Positions 10,901-26,134 of a stretch of 64,000 nucleotides of DNA are shown here, piece after piece. Numbering within the stretch: the first letter of the stretch is position 1; each line of letters opens with the position of its first letter. Made by a program: the position numbers and the translations under genes. This DNA comes from Diphasiastrum complanatum (taxonomy: Eukaryota > Streptophyta > Lycopodiopsida > Lycopodiales > Lycopodiaceae). The stretch covers positions 43,553,148-43,617,147 of the forward strand of contig CM055104.1 of NCBI GenBank assembly GCA_029204225.1. Reading direction: 5' to 3'. Under the pieces are notes generated by a model, which was given only the letters and a program-made list of their open reading frames with translations, had not been told where the DNA came from and did no database searches.

Positions 10901-13900
10901 ACTTCAGGCATAACCTTACCACTCCCAGCCAGTTAGGGATATGACCGTGAGTCTTCCTTTACCAGTCCACTCCATACTTAAAACTTCACTAAAATTCTTC
11001 CAACAAGTAACATCCTACACATCCCTCTTCTTTCTTGGCTCAGTGAAAATTGGATATTTGGATTGGTATATCAAAAAAGGAGTTAAATCACTATAAAAAT
11101 TGAAATTTAAACCCAAAAATAACAAATGTGCTGGAATTTTACATTTTAAGTCAACTAATAACTCCCAGAATCGTTTCGCAATTGAGTTTATGGACCAAGC
11201 CAATCTCAACTGATACAAAATGACATTATTACTATTTTGTCAGCTGATTTTCCATTGAATGCATGTGGGTGATTATTATTTCATGTTATAAAAAAAACTC
11301 ATATTGTTACAAACTTTTACTTCAATAAATGTTTAAAAAAAAGTACTCACAGCAATTTCTTCTTCATACAGCACAAATGCCTGAGTGCAGAATTCATATG
11401 CAACTGGCTCCAAACCACAGTCACTAGCAGCCTGCTTGGAGTAAAAGACACCAACTAATGATGTCATATAACTGCTCTCTCAGGAGAAATTACGTGACTG
11501 CCGTTCTGAGTTCATCAGGTTCAAATCCTAAACGATTATTCTGGTGGGAGTACATTTACTGATGAGCTTTCACAAATTCCCAAAACATGAAATTGAGCCG
11601 AGAAAACAACATACCTCTGCACATTCCAGATATAGCCGCAAAGCCAACTCTGGAGCTGGGACTGTTGACAGTGCCTCTACAGTCTGAAGAAGAATCACAA
11701 AATTTTCAAAATCCCCCACATTCATCTTTTTAACATCTTTTCCATAACAAAGCAAAACAGATTTCTGCAAACTAGTAAGAATTGCTAATATAAAGCACCA
11801 AGATCATAAAAATACACAAGCTGGAACTAGTGTCAAAAGAGATATCACTATGGTGAAAGAGTCAAGCAACCTGTATGTAACACCCCAGATTATCTCTTTT
11901 CATCAAATGACAACAGAAAATAATCTGGGGTATTACTCTATATATGATCTAGGGATTACAAATCGAAAAAAGCAGAAAACAGAAGCCTCTACATCCTGGA
12001 AATCTCAGGCAAATCAAAAAGGTATCATGGAATAGTTCCTCAACAGCTTGTTGCCAACATTCTGAAGGACTGTTTCCAACCACAATATAGAACAGCAGTC
12101 CCAAGAGGACTACCCTGGAATAACTCCAAGAAAGTGTATTCTTTCTGAATACTTCCCAAAGTCCAAAACTATGTATCGTAATAAACCAACCTGATGAAGA
12201 AACTGAAATATTCCCTTCAGAGATACCGAAGCTTCATCATCCACAACACTACCTTGTAAGCATCGTACGAGCTGAAAATTGAGGAGCTCAAATATTAGTG
12301 AATACACGAAGAACATTTAAAATGTGTATTTTGTGGCTTCTGATTAGTGAAAGAAACTATTGGAGAATCTCAGCTTCAACATGCTCTTTCCAGGTTATAT
12401 GCTTTTGTTGCTGAATGGAAACTACAAGTTCTTACAAACGTGGAAGTTTAAACACAACCTCCTGGAGGCTGGCATTACTCGTTTAGATAACTATATGTTC
12501 ACAGATATAGCCAAAAAGTGACCTAAAAGTTACAAATTTCATCAGCACGTCAAGGCTTCCTTTGACTCAAGAATATCAATTTGCAAGTCGGAAGAAGGGC
12601 AAACAATGTTTTTTCGTTTAATACCTTTAGAGCTGCAAATATTAGTGGAGGTAAAGTAAATGCAAGTCTTCTTGGACCTCCTTGACCAAAATGCTTCCTT
12701 GCAGTTGTCAAAAGCTATGCAGGTGAGACAGTAGCCCAATTATTAGATCCTTTAAACTGCTCTGACAAAGTCTTGAATACAAATGAGTGGTAAAAAGATC
12801 ATTCTAGTTTATGGAAACTGTCAATCTTAGTCAGAAAAAAAATAGTCAATGTAATAGCATGCAGATTACCAATGTTGAAGTTTTCTTGGAACGTGGGGCC
12901 TATTGTAGAAAAAAATTACAAGATACACATCCAATAGATCACCTTAAACATCTCCTCATGATCCTTGTTTACCAACATGTGCACAAGCCTTGCCAACAAA
13001 TTCTGTTCCTCCACAAAATCTTCTTCATCTATCTGTCACCATAAAGAAATCACTCTCGTATTCAACAAAATGGATAATCTTGAGATTGCTACGGGATATA
13101 AAAAAATGGACAAAAGCTTTGAAGTTTATAGCATTTGACACAGCGCCATGAAAGCAACTTCATCAACCACAACATGTTCTGGAAAAAACCAACTTCTCCA
13201 CTCATTTGTTTTCTTTTCACGAAGATGATGTCACTTCAACAAAGCTAATCTGAAATCGGTTGCAATGATACTTACAAAACTAGTATATCTTCTATGACTT
13301 CTGGGAAACTTTCACATAAAGGTAGGCAGTAATAAACAGAGTCAGCAACCCAGTATTCCAGAATCCCATCTGAAACACCTAAAGTTCTGCTTTAAATCAG
13401 GGACAAAACAGAGCCCTCTTGCTGTGTGTGGTTTTTTTTTGGGGGGAAGCGAAATGAATTCATTTCTCGCAGTTAACAACATATCCTGCAATTGGATACG
13501 CAAAACTATGAAGTAGATAGAAAATTGTGAATTGCATATCCATCTCCAACAATATGCTCATAGGCCCTCTCACAAAGAAACACCACCACAAACATGCTCA
13601 CAAGAGCCTGCTGAAAGAACTGTGGATCATCAACTGTCACATGAGAGAGAGTTATCCTATTATAGCCTCTATAGCCGTTCAGGTTAAGCGCCCTGCAAGA
13701 TATCGAGATGGTGCATGAAGCCAAATAGTAATCAAGTGGCTTTGAGCTACTCATGGCCAGCATTCAAATAAAATAACATGCAATTAACTGATAATTTTGG
13801 GGTCTAAGGGAATACATGAGGCCTCAAGCACAGCAGACAACAAATAAATGCCCTAATGGCATGTCCATAACATTCCCCAATCACAATACAGATACACCTA

Positions 13901-16900
13901 CGTTTGAATCTAGAGCATTCCTGATACAGATATAACCACTGATGGACCCAACTAGTATGCTAACTCCAACAGGCAGCAAGGGCCACAGAGAAGTCTCGGT
14001 CAGCCAAAGGCAATGGCAAAGGCAGAGACAGATGCAAACCCTAAACCATGTCTACTTCAAATACCTATACTGACACAGATGATTCAGTATTTAGACCATC
14101 ATCAAGTAATATTGTGAGATCTTGTCAGAGAATGTAAACAATGATGTTCAGAATTTAGAGGCGATCACCTTCATGTTGACACTAATGCTATCCACGGCTG
14201 ATTCATCACGTACATATATTGGTCCTCTTTGCTCTATGACTCTGGATTTGGATCAAACCACTACTAGGTTGAACTTCCAAGTTTCAAGTTTTTGTCTTAT
14301 GTCTTAGTATGTCAATCCACGAACATGAATGTATATTCAATACTAGCTTTTTGTGAGGAACCTCAGCTCTCCATTTATGAAGCATTTGTCTACAAAGTGT
14401 GATACGTATTGTAGCCACTTCACAATCAATTATGTATATAAGCAATGTGTATAATCATTACTACCCTATGACCAAGTTCTTTCAGGTTCACACAATTGTC
14501 AAAACGCTAAGCACTTTCACCCCTGCTGTTCAATTTGCCCATAAAACTAACAAAACTTGTGTTGTGTATTGCGTTCTGGAACATAGCTAATATAATGACC
14601 AAAAAAAATTGCATACACCATCTGTTGCCCAAAGGTGTATAAAAGGTTGTATTCTTCAACTCTTTCAGTAGCTATTTGATAACACTGGTAGCACCTGAAG
14701 ATGTGTGTATGAAGGACATGTACCAGCCTACTTAGCTAATAAGGAGATGATACAATAATTCTACGGCTATGACCAAGCTTTGGATTTTACCTATAAATTA
14801 TAGCTCCTCTGAATAAAGTACTATCAATTATAGGTCAGTGTCAATTCTATAATCAGATTGTGGAATTATTGAAACCTTTTTCCAAAGCTTTGAAAAACCA
14901 GTCCAGTTTCAACTCATAATTTACCTCATCCATTGGTGGTGCTCCTTCGCTATCCTTTATCAGCTCTCTCAGAAGTTCAAATAAGGCATCCACCTGGCAG
15001 TTTAGCCCAAGTGTCAAACATATTTTTCAAGGCAAATGGTACAACACCTACCTGAAGGCAATCAAACCAAAAATAGTACCATTGAGCCATAAACGTTGAA
15101 ATGTTACCTTGAGGAACTAATGAAGGTGCTGTTCTTCATGATGCTCTGAATGATTACAACTGCCATGACTTTATTGGTTTCGTAGTCCAAATGCTCCATA
15201 ACTTTGGGATAATTTGTCAACCTTAACACTGTGACAACATCATTGTACTTTTCCAAAGGGGCACTAAGGAGGGCTACAATCTGTTTTGTCGCCTTGCTAT
15301 CTTTCACCTTCCCCTTTCCCTCCAATCGTTTTACACATGCCCCCTGCCTCACAGAACGATATAAATATGACATGGAATTGTAACTGCCAAATTTCATATG
15401 AAAGAACTCAGATAAAAACATATCAAAATATTAACCTACCAGAACTTGATCCACATAATCAAGTCGGTCGACATGCACCCTCAGTGTGAAAGTAAGTAAT
15501 GCAACATGAAGGCTGACTGCACTGACCAGAGGCATGTCAGGTTGGGCCTCTACTACCTGGAGAAGGTTGTTAAGCTCAGAGTGTTAGGCAAGAAAATGAA
15601 AGTGGTGGCATTTTTAATTACAATGGGCTCCCACAAATATACCTTTGAAGGCCCAAAACCCCATCTTACAACTAAAATAGAACACAGATATCACCTACAA
15701 AGAAACTGCAAGGTTTATTACAAGTCCAAAAAATTCAAAAGATTCTCAGCCAACAAATTCTTGGTGCATGTGATATACATTTGCTAAAACTTAAAAAATC
15801 ACGTCATTTCTGCCAAAGAGTAGGAGCATAGAAATTCATATAGGCATTCCAAAGAGGTTCACATTAAGGTGAAAAACCGATGCTCTAGGTCCCTGTATTA
15901 GAGTTCATGTTCTCATTGTTACCCTTAACGTTGTCATTTAGGATTGATTAGGATTATTGGGCCATGCCTGAGTGTTAATTTTAGGGGCCTTTACATATAT
16001 TTAGTAAAGTCAAATTGAAATTTAGTTAGACTCAAGGTTGAGATTCTAGTGCTTGATTTGGAGCACAAGTTTTACTATGGATAGGTGTTGGGACCTTATA
16101 TAGAGACATCAATTAGGCAATTGCTTTAAGGTTGCTTTTAGATTGCTTTTGCTTTTCGGCATAGACTCCATCTGCAATGGGACGTAGTTGGAGTACATCT
16201 CATCATTGTTGTTTGTGATCTCTCTCATGTGTATGACTATTGTCTACTAACAACAATAGGAATCTTGTCTTGGGTTACTTGTATGAGCAAGTCGGTTTTC
16301 TAAAACCCTGTCCATTTGTTTGAACAATATATTTTGAAGCCCGGGATCAGAGAGTACATTTGAGCAGAAAAAGCAAGCAACTGGCCACGGCAATATTAAA
16401 AGAGGGCACAAGAAATAAACAAATGCACTAAATTCCTATCCATTTGTTTGACCAAACATTTTGAAGCCTGGCATTAGAGAGCACATTGAGCAGAACAAGC
16501 AAACAGCTGGCCACAGCATTATTAGAAAAAGAACGTAAATAAATCTAAATGATTGAGCCCAACATACAAAGTAGATGATCTCTATGGCTTAATCATCAAC
16601 AACAACTTAGAGATGTGGATAATTGACATTTGATAGCTCATAAGGAAAAGTATCCAAAGGGCGGTCATGGTGACTGTCTTATTGGCATTTCTGCCATGAG
16701 TGTAAAACAAAAACCTACTTCATGGTCCTCAAAGTTACAGTAGAAAGCCAGCAGCTCTTTACCTTCATGACGGCATTGCTAAGTTTTGCAAATGCTTCAA
16801 CATGCAATATATCTGGGAGCACCTGCAAGTGTTTTGAAAAATTAATAGGACAAATACACAGATTTTTCAAGATGCCAGAAACTAAGCTTAAAAATTCTTG

Positions 16901-19900
16901 AGCATTGCTAAAAATAAAAATTTGAAGTCTACCTCTGGCAAAGATGCAGCATAATTTGAAAGACGCTCCATGAGCAGGGACATGACTGTTTTCACATCAA
17001 CAGTAGGCTGCAGGCATTGCTAACAAAATCAATTTGGCATGCCCATTACTCAAATGATGGCCCAAATAAACAGGCTAAAGATTTCAGTTTTAGAGTTGTG
17101 AAGGTCAAATCGGAACAAAGACTTACCTGAAGTTGAGGGCAAGCACCCAGAAGAGTCTCCAGTGTCTGCAGGTGATAATCATCAGGAAAGACCTGAATGA
17201 TGCAGTCCATTAAATAATATTGTGCAATTTCATCTTTGCAGTTGACAACCTGGAACAGGAAAAAGAAGTCAGCAAAAAATGACACTTGACCAGCATATGT
17301 CTGCATTGCGTAACTAACAATAACTATAGTGCTACAAAAGGACATCAACGCTCTGAATTGACCTGTTCAAGAATTCGAGGGAGCACCAGATCCTTGTACA
17401 TCTCCAGATCAACTCCCTCTAGTTGACTTAACACATGCAGATTCTTACCTACCTGCCAAAGTCATCACCCGTACGGCATCACCTGAATGAACAAAAACTA
17501 GGGCGCTCTATAAATTGAAGCCTAGATGCTAATCATGACCAAAAAATCTTTCAAATCTATATGGTATGAATGTTTGAATACACCAACTACTTGCATTTGT
17601 TAAGTCTTTTGCACTCAAACTGTAAGTTTTCAGTGTCCCTTGATTCGTACCAAATCTTGAAGCTCTCTCCTTTCCTTCTCCCGCTTCTCTTTCTCCCGAG
17701 CTGGACCCTGCAGACGAGAAAACTTGAAATGTGGTTGCTTGGCACTGAGCATCACCTCACCTTATGTATGTATTGATGACACTCACAAGGACGCCTGCAT
17801 AAAACAACTACTATTCAGAAAAACTCTAAAACTACTCCTTTACCCCCCATCTTTTATCCGGCATTTGCAACTGGGAGCAACGGTCAACCCAATGAGATTG
17901 GACCAAGTTTTATGCAGAATTTGGCAATCTATTGGGAAATGAGTGCCAGATCTGATAAAAGCAAAGTCTTTGAACCTGATGTTGCATTCGCACCCAGAGT
18001 TTATTCATTTCTGTGAAGTTTTGAAGAACAAACTCAACTGCATCCATGACAGTACCACCTTCACTGTTGCAAATACCAGATTTAAGTCCTTCCATTGTTC
18101 CAGCGTTCATCTTGCCAAACTAAAATATACAGAGCACAGTTGCTTACCCTTCGTATTCAGAGCCAACATCAGGTAACTTATCACGGCTGATTTGTGAGAG
18201 ATAGCTGCGTAGAAACAGTCCTCGAATTGGATGTTGCACACCTCGGCTCATCTCCACCAGATCTTTCAATACGTCCTTTGCTGGTGCCTCCTTTGATTTG
18301 ATGTACACAGAACCTACTGTGCACAAAAGGTATCTACAAAAGAGAATACCAGCACAACAGCACATCGCTCTCATTCCAGCAACACTCTTTTTATGCATGT
18401 CATTATCAAAATGCCAATTATTAAGTACTAGGTACAGCTGATTGAAGTTAGAAAAGGGCACATATATGTAATTACATGTACATCAATCTTAATTAGGCCG
18501 GGAAACTAAAATCCAAATAAATATACACTGCAAACCAGACAAAGCATACTCCAAGAATTTTGCCTAGTGTATCCCTAAAAAATGTTCTCGTTCGATATCC
18601 AGAAATAGAGGTACTAGAACCATTCATCTGTCAAAGAAAAGAAGATGAATCTCATGTGCACATGGCATGACCAAGAAGTATCAACTGAAGTTGGAACACT
18701 AACAATCTTGGTAAAATGTTTCCTGCATGCTGCACAAGCTCATATAAATCAGCATTTGTATGACCTCTCTTGGTCTCCTCCCTGAACAACATTTCCAGCT
18801 TCCGTAGTTCATCAAAAGTCCTCATATCTGACGGATGTCAAGGAATATTCACTCTCACTCTGCAAACATGAAGAAATCCTAAAACACGAACACATAGAAA
18901 ACAAAAGCCAGCGAGAATCTCGTGATGATCGGATACAAAGCTCATAGTATTTTTGAGGAGACAACTTGGAAGTCCGGAGTTCTGACAGCATTTGTGCAGA
19001 AAACTTCAAAGCATCTCTCAGGTTGTTAGCATCCTGATGCACAAAAATAGTCGATGCCGTTGATTAGGAGTGCGGAAGCAAGCAGCCCACTCACTTCTCA
19101 TAACATTACAAGCAAGTACTGAGGTGATCATAAATACTGCAAGGGTAAGGAAATAAACATTGAAGATTTCCTCAATGGCAATGAAAGGAAAACTGCCTCA
19201 GCAGATAGCACCAACATCAACCAGGCTTTTTAAGAATGACTATAAGCATAATCAGAGGCTTTAGAAAGCTACATTTGTGCTCATCTAAATGGCTACTTTG
19301 TTTCTTCTTCATTTCTACTTAACAGCATTGACAGACGACTCTTCACAATCTTACAAGGTAAGTGTCATTCCAAAATATATCCATTTGCAACTGTAACCAG
19401 TGTCAAAAAGGTAGCACCTGTTTTACAATGTGAATCATTAAAGAAAATTAATCAGGTGAGGGAGTGGATGAATACAAAATAATATAAGTTCAATAAATCG
19501 AAATGGCCATCCCTGATTTATGACTACCGAACATCAATGCATTTGAAAGAGCAATGCAAATGCCAATCTCTCATTTTAAGACTCACGAGCAAACTGACTA
19601 TAGCACTGTTGAGGCCCTCTTCTTGGCTTTGAACCATCGCTTGAATTTTCCTGAATACCCAGCAAGATTCAACTTTATGCACTTTTCAAACCTTCGTTCA
19701 TGAAAAACATTGAAAAGTAACATGGGCTTCGTTGGAAGAAATATTTTCCCATTATTCTAATATCTATCACATCATTGAATTATAACGTGACCTTAAACAG
19801 ACAATCCATGACTACTTGACAATTCACAAATGCGGCAACAATACATGTATGAATGGGCAAGTAAAACCTTGAGATGAAAGAAGGCAATTCAATGAAAAAA

Positions 19901-22900
19901 TTCTCGCATCCCCACAGTAGAACAAATACTAAAGAAGACGTGAATATCCCAAAAGTCTTACCCATTGATAAATAGACATCTAGGGATGACATACACCTAA
20001 CTGAGAAGGCATGAATGCCAATCAGCCCAATCTTGTGTTGTCATTAAGGACATTAATTAGGGTCCATTATTATGCCATTTGTTCACTATTTAAGTGACAT
20101 GTTGGTACTTGATCACTTAGTCGGAGAGCCATGGTTGTGGGTGTGGTCTAGGCGGGTGTAGCTAAAAAGGGCTATGCCTTGAGGGGGATTGTTAGAAAGT
20201 GTCAAGGCTATAGCCCTTGCACAACACTCTAGGAACACAAATGGACGGGTACCTCAGTGGTAAAGCATCCCACAGGAAGTCCTAGAGTGTAAAAACTTTC
20301 ACATATTGTCGCATCTTGATCTGAATCCTAAATAAGACTTTTGTTGTCTGCAACAGTTACTAAATCTGAAACTTGACTTTCGTCGTCGCTTTGCTCATCT
20401 GCTTCGTCATTGTGGCTTTGCTCATCAGACTCATTGTTGCAATCATCTTCATGTTCAAAAGTGTCTTCACTTTCATGCACTGTTTCGATTGTCGATCCAC
20501 TGATGCTTTACTGTGAACAATCAATTTCTACATCCGCATCTTTATTTCTTCAAACCATTGTTCTTCTTTCCTTTCAACTTGCAATTTAAACCTTTGTCCT
20601 CGTTGCTCGTACTCTTATGCATATTCCGTTGTTTCCCTTAATCAAAACCTAGGCTGTAGAGAAGTAATTTGCAGATATTTTTCTGCAACACTCCGATATT
20701 GTGGCCGTAAACCGTATATGTAGGTAGCATTGTACAAGATATACTTCTCCATAAGCAAATACTGGAACCTGTTGATAGATATTTGGTTCAAAGAACACCA
20801 CTGGATCGATTGCAAACTTGTCTACAAAATGCTTTGAAATTAAACCAATTCAGAGGAAGGAAGTCTTGAACAATGTTCCACCATGACTAAACACGTCCTT
20901 GGAAACCCGGCGAAGCAAAAAAAACCATGTCACCTGTCACCAATACCTCCAATATAATAGAAGTTACATTCCAAACCTTCTAACCAATTGTCCACATTAA
21001 TGGAGTGAATGCCTCCATCACATGTAAGACTCACGTATTTAGACAGTCGTTGGTTGTAACAATAAGGGTTCCGTTGAGTAGTGACTTTCCACCATTCATT
21101 AATATCGTTAATAGATCGTTAATAGATAGGTGCTCGCAAGTGCACGATCCATCATATTGCGGAAGTCCATAGAATTAGCTACATAAATGGATCTGGAAAG
21201 AGTTGGTTGACGCACATTTTTTATAGGAGTTTGAAGAGAATTCACATAGTAGTTCAAACATTTTCTATACTCAAATTGTGTCTTCGGGACCAATTCCAAG
21301 AATTGTTAATTGAATTGTTGGATAGATCCAGTTTGTTTGAGAGATTGAATGATTTCACATAAAATCTGGTAGTACTATCAATGCAAGCAATTTTAAATTG
21401 ACTTCAAAGCTTTGTGAACAGAAGTGCTTGAGTATCCCACCATGCTCGAACTTGTCCTTGAAAGCACCATGAAGCAAAGTAGATTTTATCCTCTTCACAA
21501 TAATGATGATGATGAAAATAAGCTTCCAATTTAATCACCCAATCATCAACACTGATTGAACTTGGCTGTCCGTTAAATGCAAGGCTGTAATGTGCAATTC
21601 CATATTGTATTTCATCATTTGATGGAAGTTGAACGTTTTTACTATTCCAGTAATCCATCAACTGTGTTGCAGCGGATCACGATCCGGAAGGATTTCGATC
21701 CGGATCGCGCGTTCCGGATCGCCCACGTTCCGAGACCAAAAAAGCGGTCGCGGAACGCAAAAGAAATTTGAAATTTTTTTATGTGGGCCGCGAGCAGGCA
21801 GCCCGCAGCCCACATAAAAAATTTTGCATTTTGAGAATTGGAGAGTGAGAAAGAGCAAGGATGAGGAGGTGATCGTGGATTGTGGGCAGCGTGGGGCATC
21901 GATCTGTGCGTGATCAAGACGGTGGAAGCGACGAGGTGGCGGCGTTTGTCTCCAAAACGATTTTAGGTAAGTTTTGACTTCAAACCTTGGTAGCTCATAG
22001 AATGAGCTGTAGGCAACGTAATGAACTGGTTTTTGGTTTCAAATCATCTGTATTGAACCCCACAAAGACGCTCATGCTGTTAGTTTTTCCCATTTTGCTT
22101 CTATAAAAAGATATGAATCTCATGCCCCTTTTCCATGTGTTTTTGACTCTTTTTGCAAAGTAGCTTATAATCATCTGATTGAGGTGCAATTTTAGGCCAA
22201 ACTGTGTTTCGTCATGCCCTCAAACATGCCTGTGCTGTTAGTTTCGGTTTTAATCGATTCTAGAGAATGTTTTCGGTTAAGGGCCCAAATCACATGCATT
22301 TTAGGGTTTAGGGTTGAATGCAAACAATCCGATTGTTGTTGCTACCAACAGAATACTGACATGTGATTGTTTGCTTCCTCTTTTGCAGGTCTGATACATT
22401 GGCTGAGTCACACGATCTGATACATTGACAGATTCACACGATGCCGGTCCTTTTTGAGGCATTTGGTCAAAGGTAGAGTTGACAAAGGGGGATGTGGCTA
22501 CGCACCAGGGATTTGGTGCCCGCAGATGGAGATGCCTGCATTGTGACGGCATCTTTACTGGTTCTCTTACCAGGGTTAGGGCCCATTTGCTACGACTCAC
22601 TAGGCCAAATGGGCGGGGGATGGGCATATCCATTTGCCCTCGCATATCAGATGTAGAGGTGGAGAGATTGATGGACACATACGGGCGTGACGGTTCATCT
22701 CTTGAGCCTTTGAGACCATCTCATAGTGTTGTTCGTAGGTCAGTGGCAGGAGCAGGGACTAGAGCAGGTTCGGGACATGGTAGAGGTGCAGGGTCCAGAG
22801 CAGATGCAGAGGCAGGGCCTAGTCACATGGGGGGAGATGTTCCCAGAGCATCCACCACACATGCAGAGGTAGGGCCTAGTCACGTGGGGGGGAATGTTCG

Positions 22901-25900
22901 TAGAGCATCCAGCACACATGCACCCTCTAATCCAGTTGTTCCTTCAGCCGCAGGTCCATCTCGTCCAGCGTCGTCATCAGCTGTTGACACACCATTTACA
23001 GAGTCAGATCATGCCACAGAGGGCCGCAGCGATGCACCAGGCGATGCTTCACAGTCAGACACACCTTCAGCAAGCCCATCTATTGTTTCTGGTGGGCGTT
23101 CTAGACCAGGAGAGTCCTCTATGCAGCAGAGAGCGGTTAGGGCTAGGCAGCAGACATTGGACCGAGGTGCGTGGCAGAGACATCATCATGCCCGATGTAC
23201 CCGGCAGATTAGCCAGCTGTTCTATGAGTGTGGCATTCCTTTTGCTGTTGCAGACACTTGGATCTTTAGAGACACTTGCCTTCAGATAGCATCAGCTGAT
23301 TCGTCATGGAGGCCTCCGAGGAGAGAGGCATTGCGCACGACCATGCTACGACAGGAGGAGGAGACCATCACACGGGAGCTGAGCTCCATTCGCACAGCGT
23401 GGCAGACATAAGAATTTTTTGCTACTCTTTACCACTTCATTTGTTTCAATCTAGAAACCACAGTGTTTGCAAGTGCACATGTCTAAGAAATGTTGTATTT
23501 TTGCAGTTATGGATGGACTGACACTCATCGCCGGTCTGTCGTCAATATCCTAGTGTCTTGCCCACTTGGCACAGTCTTCCTACGAGGCGTGGATGCTACT
23601 CGAGTTGGTGGAACCATCACGGTCAAGTTCATCTATGAGGCAGTGATCTCTGTAGTGCAGGAGATTGGGGCAGAGCATGTGGTTCAAGTCGTTACAGACA
23701 ACGGCTCGAACTGCAGATCGATGGGAGAGATGGCGATGAGGGAGCACCCGAGTATTGTGTGGACCCCGTGCGCTGCACATTGCATCGACCTTCTCATTCA
23801 GGACATGGTTGCACTTCCATGGATTCGTGAGGTACAATTTTCGTCACTTTCTAAAGCATTTTGCACCTATCAATTATTCCAGGACCCTAACCTCTTTTAG
23901 CTTCTAACAGTTTTTTGTTTTGTTTGTCTTGCAGCTCACCTCTCAGGCCATGTGCATAGTGAAGCTCGTCACCAGAAAGAGGTGCGTGCTGGCATTGTTC
24001 CGTACATTCTATCGGCTGGACCTGAAGAAGCCAACACCCACTCGCTTTGCCTTCTTTTTCCTCGTTCTCGAGCGATTGTGCGTCTTGCGAGATCATTTGC
24101 GGAGGATGGTATCCAGTGAGGCATTTGATGAGTTCAGGAACTGCACGACAGAGGCAGTGTTCTTCCAGGCCATAGTCTTTGCAGAGGACTTCTGGACACG
24201 TGCGAGTGAGATTGTAGAGGTTCTTCGACCTGTCTTCTATGTGTTGCGCCTAGTAGACCGAGAGGGGTGCACTCTCGGTCTCATATACGAGTTCATGGAC
24301 CGCATTGGCGAGACGCTTCACAGATGTGGCTTGAAGGAGGATAGGTACGTCTCCTATCACTTTCTTATTTCAGTTTCACTCTGCTCGTGTTTTCGAAGAT
24401 GCCTACCCATTTGCAATGTCACCTGCGCAGGAAGGACGAGCTCCTCACACGTTGGGAGGCGAGGTGGGACTACTTCCACAGACCCATCCATGCGGTGGCC
24501 CACATGCTACACCCATTGTGGCGCTCTACCAGACGTCCTGGCGACACGGAGCTCCACCGAGGATGGGTGGAGTACACCGAGCGTGTATGGCCCGACGCAG
24601 GTATTGTAAATATTCTAGCTAGTGTAGTTGTTTGTATTAGCATATGCTTTGGTTTGTGTCCTGACACGTGTTCTATTTCCTTTGCCAACAGGCACGACTC
24701 TAGGGAACATAGAGCAAGACATGGTCAAGTTCGAGCGGGGCTTGTATCCTTTTGATCGAGAGCAATGTAAGCTCAGAGAGGACCAGTTGGCGCCTGTCAC
24801 ATGGTGGAGCTGTCATGGCCGCAGTACGCTTGACCTTCAGCGACTGGCAGAGAGGGTCCTTTCACAGGACTGTTCGACTTCCGCCTATGAGCGGAACAGG
24901 AGTGTATGGGCCAACCATCACACGAAGAAGAGAAATAGACTCTCCATTGAGCAGTGCAGGCGGTTGGTGTTTGTGAACACCAACGGACGCATGTTGAGAC
25001 GCACACGCATGTAGGGTGACCGTTTGATCGAGGTGAGTTAGTGACTTTACTAGTATTGCTTGATGTACTTGCGTTTCAAATGAATTTATTGACAAATGCA
25101 TAGGTTTGCTAACCATGCCCGTTTGTTTTTGTAGGTGAACCCTCACTCCTGCAAGGTACATACGACAGCTGCTGATCCTCGGGTGCCACCTACGGAGGAG
25201 GAGGTCGAGGATGATATCTATCAGGAGCTACATAGGCAGGCAGATGCAGAGGCACGATCTACACGACACCACAAGAGAGCAGCTCGACGTCAGGAGATGG
25301 GAGAGGATGGAGATGATGAAATTTTGGGGCATGGAGAGGGATTGGGCATGGGTACGAGGAGGAGGAGTGGATGGATGAGGGTGATACAGAGGCAGAGGAT
25401 GAGGGTGAGCATGAGGGGGGTGGAGACATGCAGCACTTATTCGTAGACCCCGATGCCGAGACACAGGAGGAGCCAGTCGTTTCTGCACCTAGACGTAGAG
25501 GGCGACCTAGACGTTCCGGGGGGGGTCTGGGGGCCTTGTTTGTAGAGAGGACTGAAGTTTCATAGGCAGTTGAGGGCCAGGTCGGCTCTGAGTTTATAGG
25601 GCCTTCCCAGAGTACGAGATCACAGTTGAGAGGGCGACCTGGAGGGAGTAGCAGAGGAGGAGCAGTTGGAGCCAGCCAGGAGGGGGCAGGAGGGAGAGAG
25701 AGAGAGGGAGAGGGAGAGGGAGAGGTAGGGGACAGGGAAGAGGCCGAGGCGGACGCAAAGGCAGAGGCAGAGGCTCACCACGACACATGATACCCTCAGT
25801 GTCATCTATAGATTCCTTGTTTGGCAGTTCCACGGACACGGATGACTTAGACTTTGAGTTAGAGGACGATTGTTAGTTGTTAGTGTTATGAGACATTACT

Positions 25901-26061
25901 TATCGGACGTCACTATATTTTTTTTTTGGCCTTGCGCCCGACATTATATATTTTCACGTTTTTACATTGTGTCCTATCGATTTGTGTTTCGATATGATTT
26001 TTTTCCAGCATGGTCTATTTCAGTAGGTAATTCAGTATGGTTTTTTTCCAGCATGGTCTAC

Positions 26062-26134
<73 letters not shown>

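Noticed and set aside
11505..11535. B-box-like GGTTCAAATCC in VPS35 intron 17
   Set aside because: No convincing A box upstream and no acceptor-stem pairing; not called as tRNA or SINE.
20240..20275. tRNA-like GGGTACCTCAGTGGTAAAGC
   Set aside because: Resembles a tRNA A box, but no B box or cloverleaf follows at the right distance. At most a SINE relic.
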